From Eubacterium maltosivorans (GTDB lineage Bacteria > Bacillota > Clostridia > Eubacteriales > Eubacteriaceae): DNA of 64,000 nucleotides. The notes under the pieces are model-generated. The model was given only the letters and a program-made list of their open reading frames with translations, did no database searches and was not told where the DNA came from. This document shows positions 58,033 to 64,000 of this stretch, piece by piece. Both the position numbers and the translations under genes were made by a program. The DNA is taken from assembly GCF_002441855.2 (NCBI RefSeq), contig NZ_CP029487.1, positions 3,708,349 through 3,772,348 of the forward strand. Reading direction: 5' to 3'. The first letter of the stretch is position 1. The number at the start of each line of letters is the position of its first letter.

Positions 58033-60237
58033 ATGAGTTTATTAGACGGACTGAATGAACAGCAGAGGGAAGCGGCAGCAACGACCGAGGGGCCGGTTTT
58101 GATTCTGGCCGGTGCCGGTTCCGGGAAAACCCGGACCATTATCCACAGAATCGCATATATTATCGAGAGTAAAAAGGCCTGGCCCTCACAGATACTGGCC
58201 ATCACCTTTACCAATAAAGCGGCGGGCGAAATGCGTGAGCGTATCGCGGCCATGAACGTGGAGGAAAGCGACCGTATCTGGATGTATACTTTCCATGCCA
58301 TGTGCGCCCGCATCATGCGTATCCACAGCCAGTGGCTGGGCTACAGCGATAATTTTGTCATCTATGATACCGACGACCAGAAGCGCCTTTACAAAACCCT
58401 GATCAAGGAGCTGGACTTTAATGATAAAATGTTTCCGTTCCAGTATGTATCGAGTCAGATATCAACAGCCAAAAATAATTTCTGGACGCCGGAGGATTAC
58501 CTGAAGAATAATCCGGGCGAGTTCAGGGCAGAGAAGGTGGCGCAGTACTACCGCCTATACCAGGACACCCTGAAAAAGAACAACGCCATGGATTTCGATG
58601 ACCTCATCTATAACACCCTGGTGCTGTTTAAAGGCTTTCCCGAAATTTTGGAGCAATACCAGAACCGGTTTAAGTACATCCTGGTCGATGAATACCAGGA
58701 TACGAACCACAGCCAGTACGAGCTGGTCAACCTGCTGGCAGCAGGACACCGCAACCTGTGCGTGTGCGGTGACGACGACCAGAGTATTTATATGTGGCGA
58801 GGAGCAGATATCAACAATATCCTCGACTTTGAAAAGGACTATCCTGACGCCAAGGTGGTCAAGCTGGAGGAAAATTACCGTTCCACCAGTGTGATTCTGG
58901 ACTGTGCCAACAAGGTGATCGCCAACAATACTGGCCGTAAGGATAAAAACCTCTGGACCAGAAATCCCGGGGATGATAAAATCGTTGTCTCATCCTTTAA
59001 CCAGGGCTATGACGAGGCCCGCTTTGTAGCCCAGGAAATCGAGAACCTCCGGGCCGATAAGGGTTATACCTATGGTGATTTTGCAGTGCTCTACCGCACC
59101 AATGCCCAGTCCCGTCTCTTTGAAGAGGCCTTCATGCGTGAGGGCATGCCTTACCAGCTCATCGGGGGTACAGGCTTCTACTCACGTATGGAAATCAAGG
59201 ACATTATTTCCTATCTTCATGTACTCATCAACCCACTGGACAACATCGGCTTCATGCGCATCGTGAACGTGCCCAAGCGCGGGATCGGCACAGCCACCCT
59301 GGAAAAAATCAGGGAATTTGCCGAGTTTAAGGGCTGGAGCCTCATGGAGACCTTCTATCACTGTGAGGAAGTGCCGGAGCTCAGCTCCAGTGTGCGCAAC
59401 AAGGTCCGCGAGTTTGCCATGGTTATGGAGGAGCTGCGGGACCGCTGCGAAACCGATTCAGTCAGTGAGCTCATCGACCATGTCATCAAGGATACCGGCT
59501 ATCTTGAGATGCTGGAGCTTGGAAAGCTGGACCACAGCGAGAGCCGTATCGAAAACCTCGAGGAGCTGATCTCCTCCGCTGTGGAATTTGAAAAGAACAG
59601 CGATGACAAGAGCCTGACCGCCTATCTGGAAACAGTCGCCCTGACTGCCGAGACCGACAAGTATGACAGCGAGGAAGGGAAGATCCTGCTTATGACCCTG
59701 CACAATGCCAAGGGACTCGAGTTTCCTGTGGTCTTCCTGCCAGGCGTGGAGGAGGGCATCTTCCCCCACGGCCGCTCCATGGACAATCCAGAGGAAATGG
59801 AAGAGGAACGCCGTATCTGTTATGTGGGCATCACCCGCGCCAAGGAGCGGTTGTATATGTCATGGGCGGCAGAACGCACCGTTTACGGACGCCGCCAGCC
59901 CCAGATACAGTCCCGCTTCCTGAAGGAGCTGCCTCCGGAATGCCTGGAGCTGAATGTCCAGAAATACGAGCGCAACGAGATTGTCGAGGAAGCCTCGGTT
60001 GAGAAAAAGACATACAGTTTTTCCGACCATTTGCAGCATAAACCCAATGTTTATAAATCCGCAGCGCCTAAAAAGGCCAAGGAGGAAAGCTCCGGTGCCT
60101 TTAATCTCAGCGATAAGGTCAAGCATAAAAAATTCGGCATCGGCACCATTGTCGAGGTAAAACCGAACCAGGTGTCAATCGCATTCCCGGGAGTGGGTAT
60201 AAAGAAACTGGACCCGTCTTATGTAACAAAAGCCTAG
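58033..60237 (+). CDS. pcrA: ATP-dependent DNA helicase PcrA/UvrD
   Basis: A 734-residue superfamily 1A helicase: Walker A ILAGAGSGKTRTIIHRI, motif Ia ITFTNKAAGEM, motif II ILVDEYQDTNHSQY, motif III CVCGDDDQSIYMWRGA, motif V LMTLHNAKGLEFPVVF and motif VI YVGITRAKERLYM. The Firmicute form (PcrA) acts in repair and plasmid replication. The start follows AGCGGAGGAACA. It is followed in 30 nt by ligA, the standard pcrA-ligA operon. Confidence 0.95.
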   Translation: MSLLDGLNEQQREAAATTEGPVLILAGAGSGKTRTIIHRIAYIIESKKAWPSQILAITFTNKAAGEMRERIAAMNVEESDRIWMYTFHAMCARIMRIHSQWLGYSDNFVIYDTDDQKRLYKTLIKELDFNDKMFPFQYVSSQISTAKNNFWTPEDYLKNNPGEFRAEKVAQYYRLYQDTLKKNNAMDFDDLIYNTLVLFKGFPEILEQYQNRFKYILVDEYQDTNHSQYELVNLLAAGHRNLCVCGDDDQSIYMWRGADINNILDFEKDYPDAKVVKLEENYRSTSVILDCANKVIANNTGRKDKNLWTRNPGDDKIVVSSFNQGYDEARFVAQEIENLRADKGYTYGDFAVLYRTNAQSRLFEEAFMREGMPYQLIGGTGFYSRMEIKDIISYLHVLINPLDNIGFMRIVNVPKRGIGTATLEKIREFAEFKGWSLMETFYHCEEVPELSSSVRNKVREFAMVMEELRDRCETDSVSELIDHVIKDTGYLEMLELGKLDHSESRIENLEELISSAVEFEKNSDDKSLTAYLETVALTAETDKYDSEEGKILLMTLHNAKGLEFPVVFLPGVEEGIFPHGRSMDNPEEMEEERRICYVGITRAKERLYMSWAAERTVYGRRQPQIQSRFLKELPPECLELNVQKYERNEIVEEASVEKKTYSFSDHLQHKPNVYKSAAPKKAKEESSGAFNLSDKVKHKKFGIGTIVEVKPNQVSIAFPGVGIKKLDPSYVTKA

Positions 60238-60264
60238 GTCTAAATTTTGCGTTGAGGACAATGA

Positions 60265-62268
<2,004 letters not shown>

Positions 62269-62278
62269 AAATAAAACC

Positions 62279-62303
62279 AAGGGGTATCGTGGCGATACCC
62301 TTT
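62279..62303. repeat. Dispersed palindrome, type 2, copy 2
   Basis: GGGTATCG, centre TGG, CGATACCC, with AAG/CTT outside (one wobble). It is the counterpart of the copy at 27874 and lies directly after ligA. Confidence 0.88.
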
Positions 62304-62445
62304 CAGGGTGTAGATAAACTTTATCATGAAGATTTGAAGCGTTAAAGAGAGGCGGTTCTTGCCAATGTCCGGCTATTCTTATTATGCGGCACGATTCCTG
62401 GCCGTTATCCGCAGCGCCTGGACCTTTTTGGTTATCTGGATAAAA

Positions 62446-62474
62446 GGCGCAGTCTTGGGCTGCGCCACTTTTTG
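62446..62474 (+). terminator. Terminator-like hairpin
   Basis: GGCGCAG pairs with CTGCGCC, 7-nt loop, then ACTTTTT. Confidence 0.75.
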
Positions 62475-62553
62475 ACAGCCTGATGCGGCAGAATACCGCA
62501 TTTTCAATCCGGTCATGAACCTTCCACTTTCAACGTTCCACCGTCCACCTTTG

Positions 62554-62584
62554 TTCAGCCCGTATCGCCGCGATACGGGCTGAA
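62554..62584. repeat. Dispersed palindrome, type 1, copy 11
   Basis: Perfect 14-nt arms TTCAGCCCGTATCG and complement around the centre CCG. It lies upstream of the gatC promoter. Confidence 0.92.
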
Positions 62585-62614
62585 TTTCTGCGGGTTGAAT
62601 TTTACTGAAAATAA

Positions 62615-62643
62615 TTTACATTTAAAGGGTTTTGAATTATAAT
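62615..62643 (+). promoter_or_regulatory. Promoter of the gat operon
   Basis: TTTACA at 62615-62620, 17 nt, TATAAT at 62638-62643. Confidence 0.78.
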
Positions 62644-62681
62644 GATATAATGAGAAAAATTTACCCGAAAGGAATGAAATC

Positions 62682-62969
62682 ATGAGTATTACCAGAGAAG
62701 AAGTTACCTATGTTGCGGATCTGGCCCGCCTTGAATTCACCGAAACGGAAACGGACCGTCTGGCGGATGAGCTGGGCGCAGTCCTTGATTATGCGGCGAC
62801 TTTGAATAAATTAGATACATCAGACGTAAAACCCACAGAACATATTCTGCCGGTTCAGAACGTTTTTAGAAAAGATGAAGTGAAGCCTTCACTGCCAATT
62901 GAAAAAGTCCTGGCCAACGCGCCGGAATCAGAAGCCGGCTGCTTTAAAGTGCCGAGAGTTCTGGAATAG
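62682..62969 (+). CDS. gatC: Asp/Glu-tRNA amidotransferase subunit C
   Basis: A 95-residue protein with the GatC pattern [20 protein letters not shown], then [20 protein letters not shown] and FKVPRVLE at the end. It stabilises the GatA-GatB complex that makes Gln-tRNA or Asn-tRNA by transamidation. The start follows GAAAGGAATGA, and gatA begins 10 nt after the stop. Confidence 0.96.
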   Translation: MSITREEVTYVADLARLEFTETETDRLADELGAVLDYAATLNKLDTSDVKPTEHILPVQNVFRKDEVKPSLPIEKVLANAPESEAGCFKVPRVLE

Positions 62970-62979
62970 GAGGATCGAA

Positions 62980-64000
62980 TTGGAATTATCACAATTGACT
63001 GTCCATGAGATCAATGGGCTTATTGAAAAGAAAGAAGTTTCCGTCAAAGAGGTCACCCAGGCAGCGGTCGATCGTATCGACGCAGTAGAGGATAAAATTG
63101 ACGGCTATCTCTGCCTGACAACCGAGACAGCCATGAAAGAGGCTGAGGAGCTGGACGCGCTTATCGCAGAAGAAGGAAAGAAGGATGTGCTCGAGGGCAT
63201 TCCCTACGCCTTAAAGGACAATATGTGTACCGACGGTATCCAGACCACCTGTGCGTCCAAAATTCTGGACGATTTTGTGCCGCCCTACAACGCAGAGGTC
63301 TATGACCGCCTGCTGGCCCAGAAGGGGATTTTGCTCGGAAAGGCCAATATGGATGAGTTTGCCATGGGCTCCTCCACAGAAAATTCCGCCTTCAAGGTAA
63401 CCAAAAACCCCTGGGATCTCACACGCGTGCCCGGCGGCTCCAGCGGCGGCTCTGCAGTGGTGGTGGCCTCCGATATGGCTTACTACTCACTGGGCTCCGA
63501 TACCGGTGGTTCGATCCGCCAGCCAGCGGCCTTCTGCGGCGTGGTTGGCATGAAACCGACCTACGGCCTGGTTTCCCGCTATGGCCTGGTGGCTTTCGCG
63601 TCTTCCTTAGACCAGATCGGTCCCTTTACCAAGGATGTTGAGGACTGCGCCATCGTGTTAAGTGCCATTGCAGGCCATGACCCCAAGGATTCAACCTCCC
63701 TTAAGGTTGATAAAAAGGACTATACACAGAACCTGAAGAATGGCGCCAAAGGCATGAAGATTGGCGTGGCACAGGCATTTATGGGCGAAGGCCTTCAGCC
63801 AGAGGTGCGCACAGCCATCGAAAGCGCCATTGACACCTACCGTGCCATGGGCGCAGAAATCGTGGATGTCTCCTTTGAGTATCTGGATTACGCTCTGTCC
63901 GCCTATTACCTGATCTCCTCCGCGGAAGCCAGCTCCAATCTGGCCCGCTACGACGGTATCCGTTATGGTGTCCGCGCCGAGGAATACGCAGACCTGGTAG
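62980..64000 (+). CDS. gatA: Asp/Glu-tRNA amidotransferase subunit A, 3' end outside the window
   Basis: The first 340 codons are present. The start is TTG at 62980 after ATAGGAGGATCGAA, giving [14 protein letters not shown]. The amidase signature is clear: [10 protein letters not shown] (catalytic Lys), [20 protein letters not shown] and [20 protein letters not shown] (the Ser-cisSer-Lys triad). GatA releases ammonia from glutamine for the transamidation. It directly follows gatC in the standard gatCAB order. Confidence 0.95.
   Translation, partial: MELSQLTVHEINGLIEKKEVSVKEVTQAAVDRIDAVEDKIDGYLCLTTETAMKEAEELDALIAEEGKKDVLEGIPYALKDNMCTDGIQTTCASKILDDFVPPYNAEVYDRLLAQKGILLGKANMDEFAMGSSTENSAFKVTKNPWDLTRVPGGSSGGSAVVVASDMAYYSLGSDTGGSIRQPAAFCGVVGMKPTYGLVSRYGLVAFASSLDQIGPFTKDVEDCAIVLSAIAGHDPKDSTSLKVDKKDYTQNLKNGAKGMKIGVAQAFMGEGLQPEVRTAIESAIDTYRAMGAEIVDVSFEYLDYALSAYYLISSAEASSNLARYDGIRYGVRAEEYADLV

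Larger units (their letters stand above)
62269..62681. other. 413-nt intergenic region rich in hairpins
   Basis: It holds a type 2 palindrome (62279-62303), a terminator-like hairpin (62446-62474), a further hairpin ATGCGG/CCGCAT followed by TTTTC (62483-62504), a type 1 palindrome (62554-62584) and the gatC promoter. I see no gene in it. Confidence 0.8.

Overview
The window looks like the chromosome of an acetogenic Firmicute of the Eubacteriaceae, close to Eubacterium limosum or Acetobacterium. This is inferred from gene content. There are Firmicute-type promoters (TTGACA-N17-TATAAT) and strong AGGAGG ribosome sites. There is an Etf-linked FAD oxidoreductase cluster like acetogen lactate dehydrogenase, an MttB-family methyltransferase with its corrinoid protein, two UroD-family methyltransferases, and bacterial microcompartment proteins. 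No sequence search was possible, so family calls rest on motifs and recognised sequence.

Layout. 1-3.1 kb: FAD oxidoreductase (5' cut off), EtfB, EtfA and a YhfZ-type regulator. 3.2-5.2 kb: PadR/DUF1700/DUF4097 operon under a perfect PadR-type operator. 5.4-6 kb: a small radical SAM protein. 6.1-11.3 kb: cupin-PocR histidine kinase and AraC-type response regulator, followed by a divergent SHMT-like enzyme and an AGCS amino-acid/sodium symporter. 11.4-14.2 kb: an unknown protein behind a structured leader, and a PAS-GGDEF-EAL protein with a perfect 90-bp in-frame tandem duplication. 14.3-20.7 kb: TetR regulator, two UroD-family methyltransferases with a separately encoded 46-residue tail, and divergent MFS and SSS transporters; both divergent promoters carry the same repeated operator. 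20.7-25.3 kb: a possible structured RNA, then a phage-like cassette (BRO antirepressor, replication-like protein, sigma factor, DUF1659, DUF2922, M15 peptidase, lipoprotein). 25.3-28.8 kb (minus strand): EutS-type shell protein, EutP-type GTPase and two methylthioribose-kinase-like phosphotransferases.

29-34 kb is housekeeping (PrmA, RsmE, MtaB, HIT, glutathione peroxidase, S21, YqeY), followed by a P-type ATPase and three tRNAs. 37.1-42.1 kb is a methyltransferase locus: corrinoid protein, two GntR regulators, DMT transporter, small winged-helix-like protein and a non-pyrrolysine MttB homologue, with two perfect operators in front of the transporter. 42.2-48.6 kb: a membrane diguanylate cyclase, then an AraC regulator and an ABC exporter pair with DtxR-like iron boxes. 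48.6-64 kb: a 136-bp-period repeat, polA, coaE, tRNA-Leu, an unknown 701-residue zinc-ribbon protein with a two-component system, an iron alcohol dehydrogenase, pcrA, ligA, gatC and the start of gatA.

The most pervasive unexplained structure is a dispersed palindrome family (CCCGTATCG-N3-CGATACGGG and a variant GGGTATCG-N3-CGATACCC). About 16 copies, intact or decaying, lie almost only between genes. The arms are conserved and the 3-nt centre varies. I found no CRISPR array, rRNA, transposase or integrase.
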